Source: Sphingomonadales bacterium (GTDB lineage Bacteria > Pseudomonadota > Alphaproteobacteria > Sphingomonadales > Sphingomonadaceae). Taken from it: a DNA stretch of 6,062 nucleotides. The notes under the pieces are model-generated. The model was not told the origin of the DNA, made no database searches, and saw only the letters and a list, made by a program, of their open reading frames with translations. Below, in pieces: positions 1-5,461 of this stretch; positions within the stretch are counted from its first letter, which is position 1; each line of letters begins with the position of its first letter. The translations under genes were made by a program, and so were the position numbers. Location of the stretch: positions 1-6,062 of the forward strand of contig JAFKLV010000124.1 in NCBI GenBank assembly GCA_017304125.1. Direction: 5' to 3'.

Positions 1-1
1 C

Positions 2-166
2 GCGCTGATGCCGGTGACGGTGCTGGAGAAGCTGGTGTTCGGCGTGCCGGTCGCGATCCTCTATGCGCAGGGACGCGCGCCGGCCTTCCTGCTGCCCTTC
101 GGGGTGATCGACCTGATCCTCGGCCTCGGCTTCTTCCTGGCATGGCGCGCGACGCCACGCTCTTGA
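2..166 (+). CDS. C-terminal end of a small integral membrane protein of unknown function (5' end outside window)
   Basis: An open frame enters from the left edge and ends at TGA 164-166, giving the last 54 residues of a protein. The visible part is strongly hydrophobic, with one probable membrane segment at about residues 3-22 of the fragment and a second at about 28-47. A short Arg-containing tail ending TPRS follows, probably on the cytoplasmic side. There is no motif that identifies a family. The pattern of closely spaced hydrophobic helices fits a small multi-pass inner-membrane protein, but that is inference from hydrophobicity only. It lies upstream of topA on the same strand with a 61-base gap. 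I see no strong terminator between them, so read-through into topA is possible. Coding potential is supported by G/C in most third positions and by uninterrupted reading to the stop. Confidence 0.7.
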   Translation, partial: ALMPVTVLEKLVFGVPVAILYAQGRAPAFLLPFGVIDLILGLGFFLAWRATPRS

Positions 167-190
167 CGGGCCCCGCGGGGTTTCTCCACC

Positions 191-210
191 CTCGCGCGTA
201 TACGTGTGAG
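191..210. promoter_or_regulatory. 20-base inverted repeat overlapping the topA ribosome binding site
   Basis: CTCGCGCGTATACGTGTGAG reads as an inverted repeat with 8 of 10 half-site positions paired. The two exceptions become G-U wobbles in RNA. The centre, CGTATACG (197-204), is a perfect 8-base palindrome. As RNA it would form an 8-pair stem (191-198 with 203-210) and a UAUA loop. The 3' arm contains the first bases of the likely Shine-Dalgarno GAGGG (208-212), 15 bases before the topA ATG. TATACG (199-204) also resembles a -10 element, although I see no good -35 the right distance upstream. It could be a protein operator, a hairpin that masks the ribosome binding site, or chance. Confidence 0.4.
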
Positions 211-227
211 GGATAACGTCCAGCGCA

Positions 228-2765
228 ATGCAACTTGTCATCGTCGAATCGCCCGCCAAGGCGAAAACCATCGAGAAATATCTCGGCGCCGATTATCGCG
301 TTCTCGCGAGCTACGGCCATGTCCGCGATCTGCCGCCCAAGGACGGATCGGTCGATCCCGATCAGGGCTTCGCGATGGAATGGGAAAATTACGCCGATAA
401 GGCCAAGCAGCTCAAGGCGATCGCCGACGAAGCGAAAAAGGCCGATCGCCTGATCATCGCCACCGACCCCGATCGCGAGGGCGAGGCGATCTCGTGGCAC
501 GTCCGCGAGGTGCTCAGGAACCGCAAGGCGCTGCCCGACAAGGTCGAGCGCGTGACCTTCAACGCGATCACCAAGCCCGCGGTCACCGCGGCGATGGCCG
601 CGCCGCGCGAGCTCGATACCGATCTGATCGACGCTTATCGTGCGCGCCGTGCGCTCGATTATCTCGTCGGCTTCACGCTCTCCCCCGTATTGTGGCGCAA
701 GCTGCCGGGGGCGAAATCGGCCGGGCGCGTTCAATCCGTCGCGCTGCGGCTGATCGTCGATCGCGAGCGCGAGATCGAATTGTTCCGCTCGCAGGAATAT
801 TGGTCGGTCACCGCGACGATGGAGCAGGACGGCACGCCATTCGCCGCGCGCCTCGTCCAGTGGGACGGCAAGAAGCTCGATCGCCTGTCGATCGGCGACG
901 AGGGCACCGCCAAGCGCGCCAAGGCCGATGTCGAGGCCGGGCGCTTCGCGGTCCAGTCGGTCGAGACCAAGCCGGCGACGCGCAACCCGCCGCCCCCCTT
1001 CACCACCTCGACGCTGCAGCAGGAGGCCGCGCGCAAGCTCGGCTTCTCGGCCAGCCACACGATGCGGATCGCGCAGGCGCTCTACGAGGACGGCGCGATC
1101 ACCTATATGCGGACCGACGGCGTGCAGATGGACGGTTCCGCCATCTCCGCCGCGCGCCGCGCCGTCGCCGATCGCTATGATGCGAGCTATGTGCCGGACA
1201 AGCCCCGCCAATATCAGACCAAGGCGAAGAACGCGCAGGAAGCGCACGAGGCGATCCGGCCGACCGATTTTGCGCGCGACCGCGTCGGCTCGGGCGATCA
1301 TGCCCGGCTCTACGAGCTGATCTGGAAGCGCGCGCTGGCGAGCCAGATGGCCTCGGCGCGGATGGAACGCACCACGATCGAGCTGGCCGAGGGCACCGGG
1401 CGCCACATCCTGCGCGCGACCGGGCAGGTCGTGCTGTTCCCCGGCTATCTCGCGCTCTACGAGGAAGGCGTCGACGACGCCGAGGGCGATGATGCGCGCC
1501 GCCTGCCGCGCATGCGCGAGGGCGATGCGCCGGCCAGGAAAGCGGTCGACGCCGAGCAGCATTTCACCCAGCCGCCGCCGCGCTTCTCCGAAGCCTCGCT
1601 GGTCAAGCGGCTCGAAGAACTGGGCATCGGTCGCCCGTCGACCTATGCCTCGATCATCCAGACGCTCAAGGACCGCGCCTATGTCCGCGTCGAGAAGAAC
1701 CGCTTCTTCGCCGAGGAGAGCGGGCGGCTGGTGACGGCGTTCCTCGAACGCTTCTTCGAACGCTATGTCGGGTTCGATTACACCGCCGAGCTGGAGGAGG
1801 AACTCGACAATATCTCCGGCGGCCGCGCGCAATGGCAGGCGGTGCTGGAGGCGTTCTGGCGCGATTTCAAACCGCGCACCGCCGAGGTGATGGAACAGAA
1901 GCCGTCGGACATCACCGTCGCGCTCGATCAGTTCCTCGCGCCCTATCTGTTCCCCGAGCGCGCCGACGGTGGCGATCCGCGCGCCTGCCCCAATTGCGGC
2001 GACGGCAAGCTGGCGCTGCGCGGCGGGCGGTTCGGCGCGTTCATCGCCTGCTCCAATTACCCCGAGTGCAAATTCACCCGTCGCTTCGCCCAGCCGGGCG
2101 GCAGCGAGGGCGAGAGCAGCGCCCCCGAATCGCTCGGCCGCGATCCCGAAACCGGGCTTGAGGTGGAGCGCAAATCGGGGCGGTTCGGCCCCTATATCCA
2201 GCTCGGCGAGGGCAAGGACGCCAAGCGCGCGTCGATCCCCAAGGATATCGGCGAGCTCGATCTGGAATGGGCGCTCAAGCTGCTGAGCCTGCCGCGCACG
2301 ATCGGCGCGCATCCCGACAGCGGCAACCCGATCACCGCCTCGATCGGGCGCTACGGGCCGTATCTGGCGCATGACGGCAAGTACGCCCGGCTGCAATCGA
2401 CCGCCGAGGTGTTCGAGACCGGGATGAACGCCGCGGTGGTCAAGCTGGCCGAGGCGGCGGCGGGCGGCGGGCGACCGCAGCGCGGCGGCAGCCGCGAGCC
2501 GCTCAAGGTGCTCGGCGCGCATCCGCGCACCGAGGCCGAGATCAAGCTGATGGAGGGGCGCTACGGCCCCTATGTCACCGACGGCACGACCAATGCGACC
2601 TTGCCCAAGACGATCGCGCCCGACCAGTTGACGCTGGAGGAAGCCGCGCAGCTGATCGACGCCCGCGCAGCGGCACCGGCCAAGGGCAAGAAGAAGGCCG
2701 CACCGAAGAAGAAGGCGCCGGCCAAGAAGGCGCCCGCGAAAAAGGCGGCTGCGGCGAAGAAGTGA
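228..2765 (+). CDS. topA: DNA topoisomerase I (type IA), TopA
   Basis: The product relaxes negatively supercoiled DNA by cutting and passing single strands through a transient 5'-phosphotyrosine link. The 845-residue protein begins with a Toprim domain: VIVESPAKAK at 4-13 with Glu7, and the acidic metal-binding cluster TDPDREGE with Asp80, Asp82 and Glu84. The catalytic tyrosine is Tyr293 in GAITYMRTDG, followed by Arg295. The family motif LGIGRPSTYASI is at 465-476. The C-terminal region has one four-cysteine zinc ribbon (Cys587, Cys590, Cys608, Cys614). Three RFGPY/RYGPY-type C-terminal repeats follow at about 652, 708 and 778. The end is a flexible basic tail with 13 lysines in the last 27 residues (819-845), probably for DNA contact. 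Length is normal for alphaproteobacterial TopA. The ATG at 228 is chosen because the Toprim motif starts directly after it; GAGGG at 208-212 is a rather distant ribosome site. The gene is convergent with the downstream Sel1 gene. Confidence 0.98.
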   Translation: MQLVIVESPAKAKTIEKYLGADYRVLASYGHVRDLPPKDGSVDPDQGFAMEWENYADKAKQLKAIADEAKKADRLIIATDPDREGEAISWHVREVLRNRKALPDKVERVTFNAITKPAVTAAMAAPRELDTDLIDAYRARRALDYLVGFTLSPVLWRKLPGAKSAGRVQSVALRLIVDREREIELFRSQEYWSVTATMEQDGTPFAARLVQWDGKKLDRLSIGDEGTAKRAKADVEAGRFAVQSVETKPATRNPPPPFTTSTLQQEAARKLGFSASHTMRIAQALYEDGAITYMRTDGVQMDGSAISAARRAVADRYDASYVPDKPRQYQTKAKNAQEAHEAIRPTDFARDRVGSGDHARLYELIWKRALASQMASARMERTTIELAEGTGRHILRATGQVVLFPGYLALYEEGVDDAEGDDARRLPRMREGDAPARKAVDAEQHFTQPPPRFSEASLVKRLEELGIGRPSTYASIIQTLKDRAYVRVEKNRFFAEESGRLVTAFLERFFERYVGFDYTAELEEELDNISGGRAQWQAVLEAFWRDFKPRTAEVMEQKPSDITVALDQFLAPYLFPERADGGDPRACPNCGDGKLALRGGRFGAFIACSNYPECKFTRRFAQPGGSEGESSAPESLGRDPETGLEVERKSGRFGPYIQLGEGKDAKRASIPKDIGELDLEWALKLLSLPRTIGAHPDSGNPITASIGRYGPYLAHDGKYARLQSTAEVFETGMNAAVVKLAEAAAGGGRPQRGGSREPLKVLGAHPRTEAEIKLMEGRYGPYVTDGTTNATLPKTIAPDQLTLEEAAQLIDARAAAPAKGKKKAAPKKKAPAKKAPAKKAAAAKK

Positions 2766-2778
2766 TCGCCTGACGCTT

Positions 2779-2804
2779 CGTGTCCCCGCCTTCGCGAGGA
2801 CACG
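2779..2804. terminator. GC-rich hairpin just after topA, possible terminator or degenerate repeat unit
   Basis: A 7-base stem CGTGTCC (2779-2785) pairs with GGACACG (2798-2804). Inside it a second short stem, CGC/GCG (2787-2789 with 2794-2796), closes a CTTC loop across one C/A mismatch. It begins 13 bases after the topA stop. No run of T follows on the + strand, so it is not a classical intrinsic terminator. It may instead protect the mRNA 3' end or be a decayed member of the hairpin repeats that follow it. Confidence 0.45.
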
Positions 2805-2826
2805 GGGGTCGAGCGCCCCGCCCTCC

Positions 2827-2854
2827 GTCACCCCGGCCTTGCGCCGGGGTCCAT
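2827..2854 (+). repeat. REP-like palindromic unit 1
   Basis: This 28-base unit contains a hairpin: CCCCGGC (2831-2837), a CTTGC loop and GCCGGGG (2843-2849), extended by one A-T pair outside. The reverse complement of the unit recurs at 2905-2932 with 26 of 28 bases identical. The two differences fall on one paired position and preserve pairing. Extragenic location between convergent genes, size and inverted pairing fit a REP/BIME-type repeat. Genome-wide copy number cannot be judged from this window. Confidence 0.75.
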
Positions 2855-2904
2855 CGGGAGGCTGGCGCAGGACAAGAGGCGCTGGCCACGGCGCCTGAGG
2901 CGCA

Positions 2905-2932
2905 ATGGATCCCGGCGCAAGGCCGGGATGAC
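2905..2932 (-). repeat. REP-like palindromic unit 2, inverted relative to unit 1
   Basis: This is the inverted partner of the unit at 2827-2854. Its hairpin is TCCCGGC (2910-2916), GCAAG loop, GCCGGGA (2922-2928). It starts 8 bases beyond the stop of the minus-strand Sel1 gene, so it may also act as the 3' mRNA hairpin of that transcript. The 50-base spacer between the two units holds a further small stem, AGGCGC (2877-2882) with GCGCCT (2891-2896). The pair could alternatively fold as one 28-base-arm cruciform. Confidence 0.75.
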
Positions 2933-2940
2933 AATGCCGG

Positions 2941-3237
2941 TCAGGCTGCCTGTGCGCGGTTGATGCCGAGCCAGTCGCGCGCGGCGCGTTGCGCGATCGC
3001 GATTTCGCGCGCGGTCATGTCTCCGGCGATTTCGGCGCGCGCGGCCTGTGCCGCTTCGTCGCCGGCGATCGCCGCGAGATTGAACCATTTGTGCGCCTCG
3101 ATCAGATCGAAACACACCCCCGACGTGCCTGTGGAATAGGCGACGCCAAGGTCATAACACGCCGTACAATCCCCCCGCGCTGCATCGTGCAGCCGGCTTT
3201 CGACCAGAAAACTTGCGCTCTTGAGACTGCTTCCCAT
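2941..3237 (-). CDS. Small Sel1-like repeat protein
   Basis: The gene encodes a 98-residue soluble protein with one recognisable Sel1-like (TPR-related) repeat at about residues 26-61. Its conserved pattern is ACYDLGVAYSTG, an Asp-X4-Ala spacing, then AHKWFNLAAIAGD. A charged helix follows, with AEIAGDMTAREIAIAQRAA at about 68-86. Sel1 repeats are protein-protein interaction surfaces, so an adaptor role is likely, but the partner cannot be read from sequence. There is no signal peptide or membrane segment. Three cysteines (24, 27, 42) include a CxxC pair, whose meaning is unknown. I chose the ATG at 3237, which has GGGGG at 3248-3244 six bases upstream. A longer reading from a TTG at 3339 would add 34 residues but would translate through the palindrome and CtrA-like box. 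It is separated from panC, upstream on the same strand, by a terminator, so it probably has its own promoter. Confidence 0.85.
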   Translation of the reverse strand: MGSSLKSASFLVESRLHDAARGDCTACYDLGVAYSTGTSGVCFDLIEAHKWFNLAAIAGDEAAQAARAEIAGDMTAREIAIAQRAARDWLGINRAQAA

Positions 3238-3253
3238 CTCACGCCCCCAAAAT

Positions 3254-3266
3254 CGGTGACTCACCG
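3254..3266. promoter_or_regulatory. Perfect 13-base palindrome upstream of the Sel1 gene
   Basis: CGGTGACTCACCG has two perfect 6-base half-sites around a central C. It lies 16 bases upstream of the Sel1 ATG on the minus strand, between that start and the CtrA-like box. It could be an operator near the transcription start or a short hairpin in the 5' leader. No regulator can be named. Confidence 0.35.
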
Positions 3267-3293
3267 AACCGAGGACAGCGTGCAGCGCCGGTC

Positions 3294-3309
3294 GTTCAAA
3301 ATTGGTTAA
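3294..3309 (-). promoter_or_regulatory. Candidate CtrA-binding box upstream of the Sel1 gene
   Basis: Read on the minus strand the site is TTAACCAATTTTGAAC, that is TTAA-N7-TGAAC. The established CtrA consensus in alphaproteobacteria is TTAA-N7-TTAA(C), with TTAACCAT as the half-site, so this is one mismatch from the full site and 7 of 8 for the half-site. It ends 56 bases upstream of the Sel1 ATG, a distance that would place it near the -35 region. In this GC-rich window I found TTAA only here and at 3315-3318. Function is inferred. Confidence 0.5.
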
Positions 3310-3318
3310 CGACGTTAA
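3306..3318. promoter_or_regulatory. Perfect 13-base palindrome sharing a TTAA with the CtrA-like box
   Basis: TTAACGACGTTAA has perfect 6-base arms around a central A. It reuses the TTAA of the CtrA-like box (3306-3309) and adds a second TTAA at 3315-3318 with a 5-base gap. GACGTT is also directly repeated at a 9-base period (3311-3316 and 3320-3325). Overlap with the box suggests either a composite site or competition between two binders; both are inference. Confidence 0.35.
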
Positions 3319-3337
3319 GGACGTTTCCGCGTTGTAC

Positions 3338-3378
3338 AAAATGATCCGTTCGCCCCGCGCTGGGCGAAGGGCGAACGG
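3338..3378 (-). terminator. Rho-independent terminator of panC
   Basis: On the minus strand, 15 bases past the panC stop, a perfect 10-base stem forms between CCGTTCGCCC (3378-3369) and GGGCGAACGG (3355-3346). The loop is 13 bases. It is followed by ATCATTTT, giving a short T tract. The stem is strong and correctly placed; the T run of four is modest. The loop contains a second GGGCGAA copy on the + strand (3362-3368), directly repeated next to the one at 3369-3375, so a shorter alternative hairpin with a 6-base loop is possible. Confidence 0.75.
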
Positions 3379-3393
3379 TAGAGCGGCGGCTCT

Positions 3394-4236
3394 TTAGACC
3401 TCTTCGACCGCGATATTGTCGATCAGGCGAGTCGCCCCCATCCGCGCCGCGGCGAGCAGCCGCCGCGGGCGACCGGGCGCCGGGTTCGACTCGAGCGTCT
3501 CGGCATCGACCAAAGCGACATAATCGACCGTGAAGCCCGCGCCCGTCAGGCTCGCCTCGGCTTCGGCGAGAGCCGCGACGGCATCATCGCCGCGCCCGAT
3601 CGCACGCGCCGCGACGCCCAGCACGCGCGGCAGCGCCACCGCCTTCTGCCGCTCGGTCTCGTCGAGGTAGATATTGCGCGAGGAGAGCGCGAGCCCATCG
3701 TCATCGCGCTGGGTCGGCACGCCGACGATCTCGATATCGAAATCGAGGTCGGCGACCATCCGGCGAATCACCTGCAGCTGCTGGTAATCCTTCTCGCCGA
3801 AATAGGCCGCATCGGGCGCGACCTGATTGAACAGCTTCGACACCACCGTCGCCACGCCGTCGAAATGGCCGGGGCGCGAGGCGCCGTCGAGCCCCTCGGT
3901 CACGCCGTCGACATGGACGTTGCTGGCGAATCCCTCGGGATACATCGTCTCGACATTCGGCAGCCAGGCGACATCGCAGCCGGCCTCGGTCAGCATCGTC
4001 AGATCGGCCATCTCGCGGCGCGGATAGCGGGACAGATCCTCGTTCGCGCCAAATTGCCGCGGATTGACGAAGATCGATGCGACGACCTTCGTGCCCGGGC
4101 GCTTGGCCGCCTCCACCAATGCGATATGCCCGGCGTGGAGCGCACCCATCGTCGGCACCAGCGCCACGCGCAGCCCCTCGGCGCGGAACTCCCTCACCGC
4201 ATCGCGCAACGCGGTCAGGTCACGAACGGTCAACAC
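3394..4236 (-). CDS. panC: Pantothenate synthetase (pantoate--beta-alanine ligase)
   Basis: PanC condenses (R)-pantoate with beta-alanine using ATP, through a pantoyl-adenylate, to give pantothenate, the precursor of coenzyme A. It is cytoplasmic. The 280-residue protein has normal family length and the expected nucleotidyltransferase-fold motifs. These are PTMGALHAGH at 28-37 (HIGH-type, His34 and His37), IFVNPRQF at 55-62, YFGEKDYQQ at 145-153 (Lys149, Asp150), and the KMSKS-equivalent LSSRN at 184-188 with Arg187. The start is GTG at 4236, preceded 9 bases upstream by a good ribosome site, GAGGGGG (4252-4246); an in-frame TAA at 4245-4243 rules out a longer protein. No panB or panD is in the window, so it is not in a visible pantothenate operon. 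It is divergent from mipZ and ends at an intrinsic terminator. Confidence 0.97.
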   Translation of the reverse strand: MLTVRDLTALRDAVREFRAEGLRVALVPTMGALHAGHIALVEAAKRPGTKVVASIFVNPRQFGANEDLSRYPRREMADLTMLTEAGCDVAWLPNVETMYPEGFASNVHVDGVTEGLDGASRPGHFDGVATVVSKLFNQVAPDAAYFGEKDYQQLQVIRRMVADLDFDIEIVGVPTQRDDDGLALSSRNIYLDETERQKAVALPRVLGVAARAIGRGDDAVAALAEAEASLTGAGFTVDYVALVDAETLESNPAPGRPRRLLAAARMGATRLIDNIAVEEV

Positions 4237-4274
4237 TAATCTTTACCCCCTCGTCCTTGACGGACCGGGCTTCT
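4237..4274. promoter_or_regulatory. Very short divergent intergenic gap between panC and mipZ
   Basis: Only 38 bases separate the panC GTG from the upstream mipZ ATG, and part of them is the panC ribosome site. Two full divergent promoters cannot fit, so at least one must extend into a coding region. TTGACG at 4257-4262 matches a -35 hexamer on the + strand, but I see no convincing -10 at 16-18 bases from it. If mipZ starts at the TTG at 4314 instead, the gap becomes 77 bases. Confidence 0.35.
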
Positions 4275-5108
4275 ATGGATGGCCATTCAGAGGTCAACAA
4301 GGGATTCGACCAATTGCCCAGCGGTAACGGACAAACCCACGTCATCGTCTTCGCCAATGAGAAGGGCGGGACTGGCAAATCGACCACCGCGGTGCACGTC
4401 GCGATCGCGCTGGCGGCGCAGGGCGCGCGAGTCGCCTGCCTCGACCTCGATCATCGCCAGCGCACGATGGGCCGCTATCTCGACAATCGCGCCGAAACCG
4501 TGAAGCGCACCGGTGCCGAGCTGGCCGTCCCACGTCATGCCACCGGCGATGGCAACGAAGACGGCAATTTCGCATCCTTGTTCGACGAACTGGCCGAGGG
4601 CAGCGACTATCTGGTGATCGACACGCCGGGGCGCGACGATCCGGTGGCGCGTATCGCCGCCTCGCGCGCCGATTCGCTGGTCACGCCGATGAACGACAGC
4701 TTCATCGATTTCGACCTGATCGGGCAGGTTCACCCCGAAACCTTCAAGGTCACCCGCCCGAGCTTCTATTCGGAGCTGATCTGGGAAGCGCGCAAGGCGC
4801 GCGCCAAGGCCGACGGCACGACGATCGACTGGGTGGTGCTGCGCAACCGCCTCCAGCATATCGAGGCGCGCAACATGCGCCGCGTGTCGGATGCGCTCGA
4901 TCAGCTTTCCAAGCGAGTCGGCTTCCGCATCATCCCCGGGCTGGGCGAGCGCGTGATCTATCGCGAATTGTTCCCCGCCGGGCTGACGATGCTGGATGCC
5001 AAGGAATTCGGCGCGATGGGCCTCAGCCATGTCGCCGCACGACAGGAATTGCGTGAGATGATGGCCGGGCTCGCATTGCCCGAGCCGGCGATGCCGCTGT
5101 TCGCCTGA
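4275..5108 (+). CDS. mipZ: MipZ, ParA-family division-plane positioning ATPase
   Basis: MipZ is a P-loop ATPase that, in Caulobacter, binds the ParB-centromere complex near the poles and forms a gradient that blocks FtsZ assembly, confining the Z ring to midcell. From the ATG the protein has 277 residues. The deviant Walker A is EKGGTGKST at 29-37 (Lys30 signature, Lys35 phosphate-binding). The MipZ-specific DLDHRQRT follows at 57-64, where ordinary ParA has a DPQ motif. The Walker B region is LVIDTPG at 113-119 with Asp116. Further MipZ hallmarks are VTPMNDSFIDFDL at 136-148, DWVVLRNRL at 185-193, KRVGFRI at 213-219 and ERVIYRELFPAGLT at 225-238. The first 22 residues form an unusual extension with weak ribosome-site support. 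TTG at 4314 (Leu14) has AAGGGA nine bases upstream and would give 264 residues, closer to the Caulobacter N terminus. Overlap with the next gene indicates an operon. Confidence 0.95.
   Translation: MDGHSEVNKGFDQLPSGNGQTHVIVFANEKGGTGKSTTAVHVAIALAAQGARVACLDLDHRQRTMGRYLDNRAETVKRTGAELAVPRHATGDGNEDGNFASLFDELAEGSDYLVIDTPGRDDPVARIAASRADSLVTPMNDSFIDFDLIGQVHPETFKVTRPSFYSELIWEARKARAKADGTTIDWVVLRNRLQHIEARNMRRVSDALDQLSKRVGFRIIPGLGERVIYRELFPAGLTMLDAKEFGAMGLSHVAARQELREMMAGLALPEPAMPLFA
4299..4316 (+). promoter_or_regulatory. Ribosome site plus alternative TTG start inside mipZ
   Basis: AAGGGA (4299-4304) is followed after 9 bases by TTG (4314-4316), in the mipZ frame. This is a better ribosome site than anything in front of the ATG at 4275, where only CGGA at 4261-4264 is near. 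The 13 skipped codons include several rare for this GC-rich window (TCA, GGA, CAA), consistent with leader rather than conserved coding sequence. Which start is used cannot be settled from sequence alone. Confidence 0.4.
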
Positions 5109-5398
5109 TGGCGAAGTTCATCCTTGCCCTGCTCGTCGCTTATGCCGGGTGGCGGCTGTGGAAGGACGCGCTCGGCCTCAAGCCCAGGCCCAAGCCACGC
5201 CGTAGCGCCCCGCCGGAAGGCGCGGAGCGACAGGCGGCGCGCGCCTTGCTCGGGGTCGGGCAAAATGCCGATGACGAGGCGATTCGCACTGCGCATCGCC
5301 GGCTGATGGCCGACGCGCATCCCGATCGCGGCGGCTCGCCCGATCGCGCGCGGGCGCTCAACGCGGCGCGCGATCTGCTGGTCGATCGCGCAAGCTAG
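5108..5398 (+). CDS. Membrane-anchored J-domain protein (DnaJ-like co-chaperone)
   Basis: This 96-residue protein has one N-terminal membrane segment at about residues 3-17, a basic proline-rich linker at about 24-37, and a C-terminal J domain from about 43 to 93. The J domain carries the diagnostic HPD tripeptide at 71-73 in MADAHPDRGG, so it should stimulate the ATPase of an Hsp70 such as DnaK. The order (membrane anchor, then J domain) resembles mitochondrial Tim14/Pam18 and lacks the Gly/Phe and zinc regions of DnaJ. With the basic linker after the helix, the J domain should face the cytoplasm. The ATG overlaps the mipZ stop by one base (TGATG) and has no strong ribosome site, suggesting translational coupling to mipZ. 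The client is unknown; a link to division or envelope assembly is inference from the neighbour. Confidence 0.88.
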   Translation: MAKFILALLVAYAGWRLWKDALGLKPRPKPRRSAPPEGAERQAARALLGVGQNADDEAIRTAHRRLMADAHPDRGGSPDRARALNAARDLLVDRAS

Positions 5399-5426
5399 CG
5401 TCCGGCCACCGCGCGCAAGACTGGTT

Positions 5427-5455
5427 TTGACGCACCGGCTTCCTCAACCTAAGCC
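5427..5455 (+). promoter_or_regulatory. Candidate promoter of the phosphomutase gene
   Basis: TTGACG (5427-5432) is a close match to a -35 hexamer. Seventeen bases on lies TAAGCC (5450-5455), a weak -10. Transcription would then begin about at the ATG at 5462, and no Shine-Dalgarno is visible before that ATG. The weak -10 keeps confidence low; the gene could also be transcribed from the mipZ operon, since I see no terminator in 5399-5461. Confidence 0.35.
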
Positions 5456-5461
5456 TCGGTA

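Noticed and set aside
171..184. CCCCGCGGGG followed by TTTCT as a terminator of the upstream membrane-protein gene
   Set aside because: The palindrome leaves at most three or four pairs once a loop is allowed, and the T run is only three; too weak to call.
494..1320. Alternate-frame + strand open frames of 130-228 codons inside topA
   Set aside because: Arg/Ala-rich shadow frames of the topA reading frame with no domain-like pattern.
2570..2934. Several open frames on both strands across the topA 3' end and the following gap
   Set aside because: They arise from the repetitive Lys/Ala codons and GC-rich hairpins, lack ribosome sites and give low-complexity products.
3238..3339. Longer Sel1 protein starting at TTG 3339
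   Set aside because: It would read through the palindromes and CtrA-like box with a weak start codon, whereas the ATG at 3237 has a nearby G-rich ribosome site and begins shortly before the Sel1-like region.
4077..4274. Upstream extension of the mipZ frame into panC
   Set aside because: The extra residues are an Arg/Pro/Ser-rich translation of antisense panC and have no MipZ similarity; panC is clearly real on the other strand.
4287..5030. 247-codon open frame antisense to mipZ
   Set aside because: It is the mirror of a high-GC coding gene; the opposite strand encodes an unmistakable MipZ, and the antisense product shows no recognisable motif.
5399..5461. Terminator between the J-domain gene and the phosphomutase gene
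   Set aside because: No stem of useful length followed by T residues was found; the TTTT at 5425-5428 belongs to the candidate -35 region.
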